64,000 nucleotides of DNA. It comes from Clostridiales bacterium (GTDB lineage: Bacteria > Bacillota > Clostridia > Peptostreptococcales > Acidaminobacteraceae). The position numbers and the translations under genes were made by a program. The stretch is taken from assembly GCA_016342415.1 (NCBI GenBank), contig JAEIOD010000012.1:1-64000 (forward strand), written 5' to 3'. How positions within the stretch are numbered: position 1 is the stretch's first letter; every line of letters starts with the position of its first letter. The notes below the pieces were generated by a model that was not told the origin of the DNA, searched no databases, and saw nothing but the letters and a program-made list of their open reading frames with translations. Positions 17,895 through 27,072 of the stretch are shown one piece after another.

Positions 17895-18557
17895 TTAAAA
17901 GGTTCTAATTTCAAACTCGTATGAATTAAATTTTGGACTGCAATAATAATACTTAATTCTACCTTTATCTCTGACTTTCCTCATAAGATTGTTAATCTTA
18001 TTCCCATCTGATCTTGAACCAAAATATATTGCACGAATACTACTTTTTACATCTATATCAGTTTTGGGTTTCCCAATAAATCTCCATTCCCTCTCATATT
18101 CCCACTCATAGTGCTTGTAACTGCATATATTATAGCAATTACATAGAAGAGTATCATATTTGGATAAACCCAGTTTTTCAAAATGAACATTATACGGTAA
18201 ATCACCATATATCACCTTATGTAGGTTCGGATATTGTTCAAGGTCAAACTCATACTCGATACACATTCCCTTGAAATTATCTCCATAATGGCCCCACATT
18301 GCTTTCGAGTTGAAAATTTCTGTTAAGCAGCATACCCCAATCTCATTTAGTAGATTATCATGACATAGCCTATCATTTAATCTGTTATCAAGTTTGTGTA
18401 CATGTGAACCATATGATTCATCATAAGTACAACTAAATGCGAACTCATAAAAGTCATTCATGTTAGTTAAAGGATTTAGATACAAGATTCCTTCAACTAG
18501 ATTTTCGATTGCCCATTTTGAAATACTTGTATAACGATACAACTTTATTTTGCTCAT
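17895..18557 (-). CDS. DUF2971 domain-containing protein
   Basis: A 220-residue protein matching the DUF2971 pattern: N-terminal YRYTSISKWAIENLVEG, LYLNPLTNMNDFYEF, the CCLTEIFNSKAMWGHYGDNFKGMCIEYEF core and the later EWEYEREWRFIGKP. The molecular function of the family is not established; its members are common in accessory, mobile and defence-rich regions. GGAGGA lies before the ATG. One of the single-gene units in the array, between elements at 17835 and 18658. Confidence 0.88.
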   Translation of the reverse strand: MSKIKLYRYTSISKWAIENLVEGILYLNPLTNMNDFYEFAFSCTYDESYGSHVHKLDNRLNDRLCHDNLLNEIGVCCLTEIFNSKAMWGHYGDNFKGMCIEYEFDLEQYPNLHKVIYGDLPYNVHFEKLGLSKYDTLLCNCYNICSYKHYEWEYEREWRFIGKPKTDIDVKSSIRAIYFGSRSDGNKINNLMRKVRDKGRIKYYYCSPKFNSYEFEIRTF

Positions 18558-18657
18558 ACTTTCCTCCAGATAACCTAAATAATATGGTAAATAATTTAAT
18601 TATCTATATTATATCATCTACAATTGAATACCTTGTAAATTTCATGAAAAATAGCCC

Positions 18658-18744
18658 TCCAATCAGAACTAGTATTAATATAACTTCACTTATTTAAAGA
18701 GTTTGACAGAGTAATCAAAAAAAGAATCGCTAATTTAGCAATTC
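18658..18744 (-). repeat. array element, one half plus hairpin
   Basis: TCCAATCAGAA at 18658-18668 preceded by CCC, then a stem AGAATCGCTAA / TTTAGCAATTCT at 18724-18744 behind a run of As. The second conserved end is not recognisable. Confidence 0.6.
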
Positions 18745-18882
18745 TATTATTGTTCCAGTGATCATATCTTATCCTATGGTTGGGAATAGATATGATATAG
18801 ACTGAACTTACTTCCTAAGCAATTTCATTCATGTTTTCTTGGTTTAGATAACTGATTCCGCCACTCAAACTAGTTTACCTGT

Positions 18883-19059
18883 TCAGAAGGTAAAACCTGA
18901 CCGTTGTACACGACTATGGTTGGTCGTGGGAAGTGCCAGGATGTTCATTAAATAGCCAATATACTCGACTATCTGCTCAATAAAATCTTTTAAGAGCATA
19001 AAAACTCCTATCCATTTCAGAACAGTATCCATGATTTTTTGATTAGATTCTTTTTTCAT
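18883..19059 (-). CDS. small amphipathic/membrane peptide (58 aa)
   Basis: A 58-residue ORF starting at the ATG at 19059, six bases after GAAAGGAGGTT, one of the best ribosome-binding sites in the window. The peptide has a short basic head, a hydrophobic stretch (VLKWIGVFMLL), an acidic-flanked second one (IVEYIGYLMNILAL) and a basic polar tail. The element-bounded unit holds no other gene, so this is its cargo. A membrane-active peptide such as a small toxin is conceivable, but no known toxin family is recognised. Confidence 0.6.
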   Translation of the reverse strand: MKKESNQKIMDTVLKWIGVFMLLKDFIEQIVEYIGYLMNILALPTTNHSRVQRSGFTF

Positions 19060-19152
19060 GGTAGAACCTCCTTTCTTCAGGTTATTTACATTATACTAAA
19101 TAAGCATTAAATCTTAAAATATTTATGAGCATAATGACAGAGATTCTTCCCT

Positions 19153-19163
19153 ACAAATCAGAA
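19153..19163 (-). repeat. array element, ACAAATCAGAA half
   Basis: Exact ACAAATCAGAA with CCCT before it. The stop of the next gene (19175) is only 12 bases away, so the centre and the other end are missing. Confidence 0.65.
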
Positions 19164-19174
19164 GATTTATAACA

Positions 19175-19384
19175 CTACTTGATAGTACTCGATTTTTCAG
19201 ATTTCTCATTAAGAAGCTCTAATCTTATCTTCATGAACCTTACCATAATAAATCCAATTACAAGAAAAACAATTGACCTAATAATACCAAAGCCCAAAAT
19301 CATTCCCAATAGACTAACAAGAATCAACATTACTGTAAAAACTCTAATAAAGACACTTGAAATCTTTATATTTAACTTATTCAT
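19175..19384 (-). CDS. small two-helix membrane protein (69 aa)
   Basis: A short protein with two adjacent hydrophobic segments (VFIRVFTVMLILVSLLGMIL and FGIIRSIVFLVIGFIMV) and a polar, charged C-terminal tail, so a hairpin in the membrane with the tail inside. GGAGA lies before the ATG at 19384. Function unknown. A 27-residue ORF (19416-19499) precedes it on the same strand 31 bases away. Confidence 0.68.
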   Translation of the reverse strand: MNKLNIKISSVFIRVFTVMLILVSLLGMILGFGIIRSIVFLVIGFIMVRFMKIRLELLNEKSEKSSTIK

Positions 19385-19415
19385 CACATTCTCCTATTAG
19401 AGTCTGCAATATCTA

Positions 19416-19499
19416 CTACTTAAGATCATTGCCATAATAGATCGTAGACTCACTTCTCTTAAAACCAACAAGTTCTATTACATCCGGTCTTACTTTCAT
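19416..19499 (-). CDS. short ORF, possible gene remnant (27 aa)
   Basis: ATG at 19499 preceded by GAGGTAG; 27 codons (beginning MKVRPDVIELVGF) then TAG. It reads like the natural N-terminus of a longer protein cut short, or a leader peptide for the small membrane gene downstream. Not recognised. Confidence 0.4.
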   Translation of the reverse strand: MKVRPDVIELVGFKRSESTIYYGNDLK

Positions 19500-19565
19500 G
19501 TTCTCTACCTCAATGATACATTATAATCCCATATAATTACATTATCAAAGCATTAACTCAACCAT

Positions 19566-19653
19566 ACAAATCAGAATCTATGTGAGAATCAAAAAAGGTA
19601 TCTTAAGTTTTAACTATAGATACCTTTCCTAAACAGATTTCAAATTTTCGGGG
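19566..19653 (-). repeat. array element, full copy with hairpin
   Basis: ACAAATCAGAA at 19566-19576 and TTTCAAATTTTCGGGG at 19638-19653. Centre holds GGTATCT / AGATACC with flanking A and T runs, a terminator for the operon ending at 19730. Confidence 0.75.
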
Positions 19654-19729
19654 TGTTAGACGTTCAAAGTAGTATATCGATTTGGCTTATTTACCTTTGT
19701 GAATCAAAAAAAATTCAAAGGGCTTAGCG

Positions 19730-20713
19730 TTATTCAACATTCTTAAATACATACACATTGTAATCATCTTCTAGACTTGTGTAGAGTAACAAATATGTTT
19801 CTCCTTCACGTTCTGCTAGTTCATATCTATACACCATTCTAGAACCTCTCATAAAAACATTGACTAAGTAGCCCTTAGTCCACATGAAATCACAATCCTT
19901 GATAATACCATTCTCTCGTATATCAAGATCAATGAACTGGATGTTTGATAACTTTCTTTCTTCATCAAAGTCCTCATAAATATATACATAATCTTTAAAT
20001 TCCCACTTCCCTAAAAGATCAGCGTCAGTTTCAAACTCTACGTCATTACCATTAATTTCTGTTGTAACGTATTCTCCAGAATCATAAGGACTCGAACCTT
20101 TTAGATAACTTATCTTTGATTCATGTTCCAAATAGTTCTCCTTATTAAAGTAATAAACTGTTGAAACAGCATTATTATCAAACCATAGACGTACTCCGTT
20201 ACTTGGATCTGAATAGTAACTTACACCTTTAACATCAGAATAGCCATAATTAATATCATTGTATAAAATATACGATTCATAGTAAACACCTATATTAGTA
20301 TATGTCTCTTTTACAGGAGATAATTGACTAAGTGCTTCTTCTTTAGCTTGTCCAACGTAAAGGTTTTTAAGGTATCTAATCCTATCATCATAAATCCTGA
20401 TTTCGTCAACCATTTTATTTTGAATTTTAATGACTACTTGTCCATCGTAATCCATATAAAAGTCATCGATTGCCTCTGACTTTTCAAGTATCTCTTCCCT
20501 ATATGAGTAACTACTAGGCTCACCTAAAATATTCACTACATCTTCATATGACGAACTATCAACATCTAATTTTCCAAGATTTTCATTATCCACTTTGAGT
20601 TTTTCTATTTCTTCCTCTACTATAGTAGTTTTACCATCAAACTCATCTTCGATACAACTTGTAAAACTAATAACAAATAACAGTACCACTATCAAATTTA
20701 ACATTCTTCTCAT
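19730..20713 (-). CDS. putative lipoprotein, last gene of two-component operon
   Basis: A 327-residue predicted lipoprotein: MRRMLNLIVVLLFVISFTSC gives a signal with lipidated Cys20, then a charged linker and a beta-rich domain. GGAGG lies 6 bases before the ATG at 20713. It follows the histidine kinase gene by 39 bases on the same strand, so it is probably expressed with it and may be an extracytoplasmic sensor accessory or an output of the system. No family recognised. Confidence 0.72.
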   Translation of the reverse strand: MRRMLNLIVVLLFVISFTSCIEDEFDGKTTIVEEEIEKLKVDNENLGKLDVDSSSYEDVVNILGEPSSYSYREEILEKSEAIDDFYMDYDGQVVIKIQNKMVDEIRIYDDRIRYLKNLYVGQAKEEALSQLSPVKETYTNIGVYYESYILYNDINYGYSDVKGVSYYSDPSNGVRLWFDNNAVSTVYYFNKENYLEHESKISYLKGSSPYDSGEYVTTEINGNDVEFETDADLLGKWEFKDYVYIYEDFDEERKLSNIQFIDLDIRENGIIKDCDFMWTKGYLVNVFMRGSRMVYRYELAEREGETYLLLYTSLEDDYNVYVFKNVE

Positions 20714-20752
20714 ATACTTCCTCCTCGTATAGTTATCTACAAAACCATCATA

Positions 20753-22186
20753 CTATCTGTTTATTGATAACTTATCTGTTAAATGTAAAGGAGTTGTAAA
20801 GTTCAAATTAACCTTAGTCCCTTTATTAAGAGTACTACTTACTTCAATTGTTCCATCATGCATTGTCATTATATCTTTAGATAAACTAAGTCCTAAACCT
20901 AAGCCATCTCTTCCTCTAGATTTATCAATCTTGTAAAATGGCTCAAAAATATATCCAATCTCTTCTTTTGACATTCCTATACCAAAGTCTTCTACAACTA
21001 AATTAATCATGTTATCTGATTGTTTTGCTGTAATATATATAATGGCTGTATCTTCAGATGCCTTTATTGCATTATCTATTACATTTATAAGTACATTCTT
21101 GATTACTTCCTTATCAACTAGTATTTCAACCTCTTCAAGGTCGGTTCTAAATTCTATATCCTTACCATAAGTTCTGTGTTTATTAACCTCTATACACTCA
21201 TCTATTAACGAATCAACACCATGGTATTTTTTCTTGAGTGATGATTTATTTAGATCTATAATTTGAATTAATTTAGCAGATAATTTAGACAATCGTTTCC
21301 CTTCCAAATAGATATGCGAAAGTCCTTTATCAAACAGCTCCTTATCATACTCCTTCTGTCTTAATAAATCAGCGTAACCTATTACAGAGGTAAGAGGTGT
21401 TTTTATCTCATGAGTTAAATTACTAAATAACTTCTGTGTCTTTAAAACCTCTTCATTGAGACCAGACACTTTAGTATTTATTTCTTCACTCATCAAATCA
21501 AAATTATTTGCTAATTCTCCGATTTCATCTTTACTTTTAATATCAGTTGTTATGTGATAATTCCCATCCGTTATCTCTTTTGATACAGATATTAGTTTAC
21601 TAATATCATTTGTAATAAGCTTTGAAAAAATATAAGTACACAACAAAACAAGGGATCCAATTAACATAAAAGTGATTATGAGTATTCTATAGTTCTCCTT
21701 TGTAAAATCAACTAAACTAGTTAGGTCAGTTCTACTTGCTATTATAAAATCCTTGCTATATATCGAAACTGGAGTATATACATTTAGCAAATATTTCTCT
21801 TCAGATTTATTCAAGGAATAAGTCTTTTTTCCATTCATTAATATCCTCAAGTTTTCCTTTGAAATGACAATCTCATTGTTCCTTCTAATAATAGATATAC
21901 CTTCATTATCAAGGAGTAAATATTTCTTAGTTCTATTATTACTCGTATACAAATATGAAGTAATATAATCTATAGTCTGGTCATCATTATAACTTCCCTG
22001 TGTGTGTTTATTTTGTAATAAGTAATTGACTGAACTCGTAATAGAATTACTATCAGCTAAAGCAGATGTTATTTCATCCTCTAACATGTTTTTGTGAATT
22101 CTATCAATAATAAATATTCCAATAAAAGATGAGCATATTATTATGAATAATGTTGTAAATAAAAATATCTTGGTTCTTATTTTCAT
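20753..22186 (-). CDS. sensor histidine kinase (HAMP, HisKA, HATPase)
   Basis: Membrane kinase of 477 residues. One transmembrane segment at the N-terminus, an extracytoplasmic sensor of ~130 residues, a second segment (ILIITFMLIGSLVLLCTYIF), HAMP, the phospho-acceptor motif FSNLTHEIKTPLTSVIG, and an ATP-binding domain with NVIDNAIKAS and GRDGLGLGLSLS. The ATG at 22186 fits AGGTGG better than the upstream GTG. It starts 7 bases after the response regulator stop, forming one operon with it and with the lipoprotein gene. Confidence 0.93.
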   Translation of the reverse strand: MKIRTKIFLFTTLFIIICSSFIGIFIIDRIHKNMLEDEITSALADSNSITSSVNYLLQNKHTQGSYNDDQTIDYITSYLYTSNNRTKKYLLLDNEGISIIRRNNEIVISKENLRILMNGKKTYSLNKSEEKYLLNVYTPVSIYSKDFIIASRTDLTSLVDFTKENYRILIITFMLIGSLVLLCTYIFSKLITNDISKLISVSKEITDGNYHITTDIKSKDEIGELANNFDLMSEEINTKVSGLNEEVLKTQKLFSNLTHEIKTPLTSVIGYADLLRQKEYDKELFDKGLSHIYLEGKRLSKLSAKLIQIIDLNKSSLKKKYHGVDSLIDECIEVNKHRTYGKDIEFRTDLEEVEILVDKEVIKNVLINVIDNAIKASEDTAIIYITAKQSDNMINLVVEDFGIGMSKEEIGYIFEPFYKIDKSRGRDGLGLGLSLSKDIMTMHDGTIEVSSTLNKGTKVNLNFTTPLHLTDKLSINR

Positions 22187-22192
22187 ACCCAC

Positions 22193-22846
22193 CTACTTCT
22201 CAAATCTATAGCCGTATTTATAAACAGTACTAATACGATCAGTATCAAGTTTGCTTCTTAACTTCTGTATATGCATATCAACAGTTCTTGTATTTCCAAC
22301 ATAATCATAATTCCATACTCTCTCTAATATTAGCTCTCTAGATAGAGCCAACCCTTTGTTACTTACTAAATAACATAGAAGTTCTAGTTCTTTTAATGTT
22401 AAATCTACTATTTCATTTTCCTTATGTATACTTCGAGTATTCATATTAAGGATTACATCATCAAATTCAATTAATCCATCATCAACTTTACTACATCTCT
22501 TTAGTACTGCATTGATTCTCGCAATTAACTCTACTGCTTCGAATGGTTTTGTCATATAATCATCTGCTCCTAACATGAACCCCTTCATTTTTGCATCAAG
22601 AGTATCCTTTGCTGTTAGAACAATTACGGGGATATCTTTCTTCTGTATTAAAGGAAGTAAATCGTACCCCGAATATATTGGCATCATAATATCAAGTATA
22701 ATGATATCTATTTCTTCTGATTCTATTTTCTTTAGACCATCCTTGCCATCATATGCATTAATAGTTTTAAAACCATACATCTCTAAATTTATTTTTAGTA
22801 AGTCACTAATGCTTATATCATCTTCAATAATTAGAACTCTATACAT
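22193..22846 (-). CDS. OmpR-family response regulator
   Basis: A 217-residue regulator: receiver domain with the acidic pair DD near residues 9-10, phospho-acceptor Asp in IIILDIMMPIYSG, TAKD and DYMTKPF motifs, then a winged-helix domain ending RTVDMHIQKLRSKLDTDRI and YGYRFEK. First gene of an operon with the kinase at 20753 and the lipoprotein at 19730. Two direct repeats of GTTGTAAAA spaced 11 bases lie 53-72 bases upstream and are a likely autoregulatory site. Confidence 0.95.
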   Translation of the reverse strand: MYRVLIIEDDISISDLLKINLEMYGFKTINAYDGKDGLKKIESEEIDIIILDIMMPIYSGYDLLPLIQKKDIPVIVLTAKDTLDAKMKGFMLGADDYMTKPFEAVELIARINAVLKRCSKVDDGLIEFDDVILNMNTRSIHKENEIVDLTLKELELLCYLVSNKGLALSRELILERVWNYDYVGNTRTVDMHIQKLRSKLDTDRISTVYKYGYRFEK

Positions 22847-22898
22847 AATTTACCTCCCACTACATTTTACTTTAAATTCGTATAATTTTCATATACAA

Positions 22899-22918
22899 GT
22901 TGTAAAAAAGTTGTAAAA
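22899..22918. promoter_or_regulatory. direct repeats, likely response-regulator site
   Basis: GTTGTAAAA at 22899-22907 and again at 22910-22918: 11-base period, as OmpR-type dimers bind. On the minus strand a promoter-like TTGTAT..TTATAC lies between them and the regulator gene. Confidence 0.6.
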
Positions 22919-23207
22919 GAATATTACATCCTAAATATCAAAAGAAAGATCTATGAATTAATCATAAACCGTTCTTTATCTTTCAATTATATTTATGTAT
23001 TCTTTAGCTGTACTTACATTTTAGTATACAAGGCTAATATTTTTTCATCTGACATCAATTGTTCTGTCCCATGAACACAACGATTTAGCTTCTGTAAACA
23101 TAGTATCCTATATTGTAATTATATCCCACATGCTAATCATACTGTCTCTCTAAAATTTATGTATTCAATTTGAAGAAAATCTTTGACTTGAAATCGATGC
23201 CTACCCT

Positions 23208-23292
23208 ACAAATCAGAATTTTATAGTTTTGCTTAAGTAATAAAAATAGCCTGATCATCATAAGATGAACAGACTAGCAACTTTCAATTTGT
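23208..23292 (-). repeat. array element, full copy
   Basis: ACAAATCAGAA at 23208-23218, preceded by CCCT, and TTTCAATTTGT at 23282-23292 followed by ATGG; 85 bases. The gene at 23284 ends with its stop codon TGA inside the element (AAT TGA). Shares ATGAACAGACT in the centre with the copy at 26361. The 350 bases to its left (22850-23207) hold only the promoter of the two-component operon. Confidence 0.85.
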
Positions 23293-23613
23293 ATGGATAC
23301 CGAATAAATTACCACACTCCACATGCCCAGTATGCGGGAATATATCAACAGGCTGTATCTTCTCAATCTTATATCCATGTTTCGTCAGATATTTGAGATT
23401 TCTTCCCCGAGTGATAGGATTACATGAAATATATGCCACTTTATTAGACTTCAGCTTCGCCAATGACTCCAAGAACTTCTCATCACTCCCTGCTCGTGAC
23501 TCAAAGACTTTTAAAGCTATGCTACCGCTTATGGACAATTTATACATAACAACAACGTTGAAATTACAAAGGCAACCAATTAAGGTTGCCTTTAGTTCAT
23601 TAAATTTGAACAC
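23284..23613 (-). pseudogene. C-terminal fragment of 23S rRNA (uracil-5-)-methyltransferase (RlmD/RumA type)
   Basis: From about 23499 downward the frame reads RAGSDEKFLESLAKLKSN, then VAYISCNPITRGRNLKYL with the catalytic cysteine of the SCNP motif, and PVDIFPHTGHVECGNLFG: the last ~70 residues of a TrmA/RlmD-type m5U methyltransferase. The SAM-binding domain and TRAM region are missing and the first ~38 residues of the frame are unrelated, so this is a truncated, non-functional remnant. Its stop codon lies in the array element. Confidence 0.8.
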
Positions 23614-23641
23614 TGTGATATACGTTTGATGCAGAAAACGC

Positions 23642-24970
23642 TTATGCTATTGTTTTATACGAGACCTTTTCTGTTTCTTGTTCAGCCTTCAATAACGAGG
23701 GGTTAAAAAATCCCATCATACTGAGAGTTGTACCCAAAATCCCTGTAATCAAAAACATCAAAGCCATACCCATGCCCTTACCACTATTAAACATGAATGA
23801 CAAATTATTTGATTCACTCGCCATAAAGGGTTCAAAAACACAATCGGCTAAAATGCCACCGATAATCATACCAACCGGAATCATGCCCGATTTCATTGCA
23901 TACTTGAAAGAAAACGCACGTCCCTGCATTTCTATGGGTACTATGGTGCGCCAGAAATAACTTTCGTTCGCAATCAACGGAGGTATGAAAACACTAGAAA
24001 GAAATCCGGCAATACCCCATATCCACATTGAATTGCCAAAAGCAAACAGGAAATCACCAAAAAAGAATGATAGTCCTGCATATAAAAACATTGTCTTTAC
24101 CCTGCTTTTCATAGTCGGCATAAAGATAACTAAAAATCCCCCGATAATGCCACCAAGCCCAATAGCCCCATTTACAAAGCCTAATACTTTTGCATTGTGA
24201 CCCGACCGAGCCAAAATCATAGGGGAAAGTATATTAAAATAAGTCAATCCAGCTAAAAGGTTAATGATAGCCATAAATAACAAAAGTTTCTTTAGTAGGA
24301 TTGAGTCCCATATAATCGAAAAGCCGCTCCGCAACTCATGCAGATGGTGCATCATACTAAACTTTTGCCCTTCTGATTTTCGAACAAAAGGTATTTTAAC
24401 CACGAATGCAAGTGTTGAGCAAGCAAAAACTAGTGTAACAAAATCGAATAAGATAACAACACTCATATCAGTAAATGCCAATAAAAATGCTGCGAAAATT
24501 GGTGCCAATATCTGAATTGTCCCACTTGAAAAAGATTGCATTCCACTTGCTTTAACATAGTATTTTTTTGGAACAATCAAGCTGACAGCGACATCACTGG
24601 CAGGATATTGAAAACTCCCTAAAATACTGCTAATAAAATTCAGACTATATATATGCCATATTTCAAGTGAATCTGCTCTTAAAAGTAGAAATAATGTTAA
24701 CGTACATACCCCAGCGCCTATGTCAGAAATAAGTATGATAGCCTTTTGGTTCATCCTGTCAATTAATGGACCAACAAAAACTCCTAGCACCATTTTAGGA
24801 GCCATAATAAGCATTCCAGATATCGAAAGTGTAAGTGCACTCCCTGTTCTTTCAAATGCCCATATTGTAATGGCAAAGCTAGTCATAGAACTTCCTAACG
24901 AAGATATAGACTGCCCTAACCACAATAAAACGAAATTTCTCAGTTTAATAATATCCTTAATAAAGCTCAT
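23642..24970 (-). CDS. MFS transporter, enterobactin-exporter/Mef-like
   Basis: A 442-residue major facilitator with about 12 hydrophobic segments; the loop 2-3 motif is VGPLIDRMNQKAI. It belongs to the same MFS_3 group as the 4606-5862 protein but differs clearly in sequence. The ATG at 24970 is chosen because AGGAG lies 7 bases before it and only one base before the ATG at 24976. A 32-codon ORF with a strong ribosome-binding site lies upstream (25041-25139) and may be a leader or a cargo peptide. Probable drug or metabolite exporter. Confidence 0.86.
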   Translation of the reverse strand: MSFIKDIIKLRNFVLLWLGQSISSLGSSMTSFAITIWAFERTGSALTLSISGMLIMAPKMVLGVFVGPLIDRMNQKAIILISDIGAGVCTLTLFLLLRADSLEIWHIYSLNFISSILGSFQYPASDVAVSLIVPKKYYVKASGMQSFSSGTIQILAPIFAAFLLAFTDMSVVILFDFVTLVFACSTLAFVVKIPFVRKSEGQKFSMMHHLHELRSGFSIIWDSILLKKLLLFMAIINLLAGLTYFNILSPMILARSGHNAKVLGFVNGAIGLGGIIGGFLVIFMPTMKSRVKTMFLYAGLSFFFGDFLFAFGNSMWIWGIAGFLSSVFIPPLIANESYFWRTIVPIEMQGRAFSFKYAMKSGMIPVGMIIGGILADCVFEPFMASESNNLSFMFNSGKGMGMALMFLITGILGTTLSMMGFFNPSLLKAEQETEKVSYKTIA

Positions 24971-25040
24971 TGTCATTCTCCTTTATAATAGTTTTCAACA
25001 TATCAATATAAAGAAAGCAAGACAATGGCTATTGAATCTT

Positions 25041-25139
25041 TTAGTTAGCGGTTAATATTAAAAGCTCCAAACAGCCACCGCTGCTTCCGAATGGAGCCAA
25101 ATCATTCACAGTTCTCTCATATTTGTTTCGTACTAACAC
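25041..25139 (-). CDS. short peptide ORF (32 aa), Gly/Ser/Cys-containing
   Basis: GTG at 25139 preceded by TTAGGAGG at 6-base spacing; 32 codons then TAA, 70 bases before the MFS gene. The peptide runs from a charged head (VRNKYERTVNDL) to APFGSSGGCLELLILTAN. It could be a leader peptide controlling the exporter by attenuation, or a small secreted/modified peptide exported by it. No modification enzyme lies nearby. Not recognised. Confidence 0.5.
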   Translation of the reverse strand: MLVRNKYERTVNDLAPFGSSGGCLELLILTAN

Positions 25140-25352
25140 AAATAACCTCCTAATCAAAATATAGATTTTCCAACTTCACAGTTTTGATTTTAAGTACACA
25201 TAATAAAGCTGTTGTACACTGCTTTAACTATATAGTATATAAATGACATTCGCAATTAAAGTATCTTATCAATCTAAAAAAACCTTCCCTACCTATCATT
25301 TAATCAAGCTGTGTCCAAGGTCGAACAAAACATAATCTTTTTATCTGTACTG

Positions 25353-26232
25353 TTAATTACTGCATATAAAAAGCAGGAACAATATATTACCCATCAAGAC
25401 AAACATATTTGTAGCCAATATTAGGAATTTATTTATTAATTCTCTTACGCGATACACAGGTCTCAACATGCGAGGTTGTCTAACGATTAAATGATTTAGA
25501 TACATAAATCTCAATTTGGAGCATTCAGCTATGAAACATCTAATAGCACTTAACAGAGCTACAATTTGCCTCACGCCTAATATATTGATTCTTCTTTTAA
25601 TGTTATAGACAAGTAAAATTAGACCAGTTTTGCAACTCACTGACCTAAATCCATGCCTATAAAAATGTGTAAATCCAAGATGACATTCTATTGTACCAAA
25701 TGGGTGTTCAACTATTTGGCTTCTTCATTTTATAAACATCACTTTTCTGGAATGTATTCACTTCAATCTGAGCTAACTCGTCATATGCTACTGGTCTATT
25801 TATGCTTCTTCCAGTTTTTGATGTCGTACATCTAGATTTATTTATGCAATTCTCATAATCACGACACTTATATCTTTTTAGCAAATGGCCATCTTTATTT
25901 TCTTTAATAAAACCCGATATTGTACCATGATCAGGTGTAATACCTCCAGTTAGCCACATTAGTTCAATATTTCGTTTACATTCTTGCTCAATACTTCTAG
26001 AGAATCTAGTTTTACTCATGTAAGAGTAAATCACTATTAATAAATCTTCTCTTTGATATGGTCGTTGACCACGTTTATTTTCTTCATATGCTTTAAATCC
26101 AACGGTCTTCAAATCAACACGATCAACGAATGCATCGATTACTCTGACAGGATTATTCTCGTCCATCATCTCATCCAACGAACGTGGAATTAATGAACTT
26201 TGATAACGATCTTCTCCTACTAAATAAGACAT
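25353..26232 (-). pseudogene. IS1182-family transposase remnant
   Basis: The N-terminal part is intact: IPRSLDEMMDENNPVRVIDAFVD, GQRPYQREDLLIVIYSYM, FSRSIEQECKRNIELMWLTGG and DHGTISGFIKENK. It then jumps to RYKCRDYENCINKSRCTTSKTGR, the cysteine-rich block that normally sits much further on, so the catalytic middle is deleted. A frameshift follows, after which VEHPFGTIECHLGF and YNIKRRINILGV near 25540-25710 are the usual IS1182 C-terminal motifs. Transposition must be dead. Terminal inverted repeats were not identified with confidence. Confidence 0.85.
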
Positions 26233-26360
26233 AAAAATCCCCCTTACTATATAATTTGACAGTAAGAGGGACTACTCATTTTTGCTATTTAAAATATTTT
26301 ATTTTTCTTAATTGTTAAACAGACTCATGTGTCGAGTGTATAAACATCGCACACTATCAC

Positions 26361-26440
26361 ACAAATCAGAATCATTAGCTTAAATAGATATTAAAAGAAT
26401 CTGCTCACGTTAGATGAACAGACTCCTTACTTTCAATTTC
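26361..26440 (-). repeat. array element, full copy (sibling of 23208)
   Basis: ACAAATCAGAA at 26361-26371 and TTTCAATTTCTAGGG from 26431; 80 bases. An open stretch on the minus strand, VRGFIPIDPRN, ends with TGA inside the element. Confidence 0.82.
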
Positions 26441-26557
26441 TAGGGTCAATCGGTATGAAACCTCTGACCTAATTCAGCAACTAAAGTAACTAGATACAGA
26501 AGCTTAACGTTTCTAATTTTACTTAAAATATGATATCCCAATTTAGATGGTACAAGA

Positions 26558-26960
26558 GTTGTCGAGGAACTTGAAAAACTATTGAAGGAGAATCATGGTA
26601 CAAGGAATCATAATTTTGGTGAGAGGTTTAAACACCATAAAGGAAAGTATGTTATTATTGGTGGAAAGGCATGTTCAATAAATTTTGATGGTATCAGTGA
26701 ACGATTCATATCAACAAGAGTTTTTAATAAGGTTTTAAATTGAGGAGACATAGATAGAGAGTTCGAAGAACTATTTTGGAACTTTATTCTAAAGGGAGTG
26801 TACATTATACACGAAAAATCTTAGAGCAGAGAATTATTTAGGTTCAAAGTACCAAAGGACACATCAAACCTCCATGAGGTAGAATTGTTCAGTACTAACC
26901 TGAAGGCTTAATCTTTGAAGATTAAGGCACTGTTACTCCTAATCCTATAGATGAATATAA
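26558..26960 (+). pseudogene. degenerate nucleotidyltransferase (AbiEii-like) gene
   Basis: Plus-strand frames give KYVIIGGKACSINFDG, then FEELFWNFILKG, then (other frame) FKVPKDTSNLHEVELFS and GTVTPNPIDEYK. In order and spacing these match the family of small putative nucleotidyltransferases with an IGGTACSI nucleotide-binding motif, often annotated as AbiEii/AbiGii-toxin-like. At least two in-frame stops and a frameshift interrupt it, and the DLD metal motif region is lost, so the gene is dead. It shares its element-bounded unit with the GNAT gene at 27090. Confidence 0.65.
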
Positions 26961-27072
26961 GTACTTTGATGGCAACTGATGTTTTTCTTGATTTAATTGA
27001 ATTCTTACAAAAGTTCATACTCAATACTTGATCTAGATACCAACAATTGCTTGTATTGAACATTACACTCAT

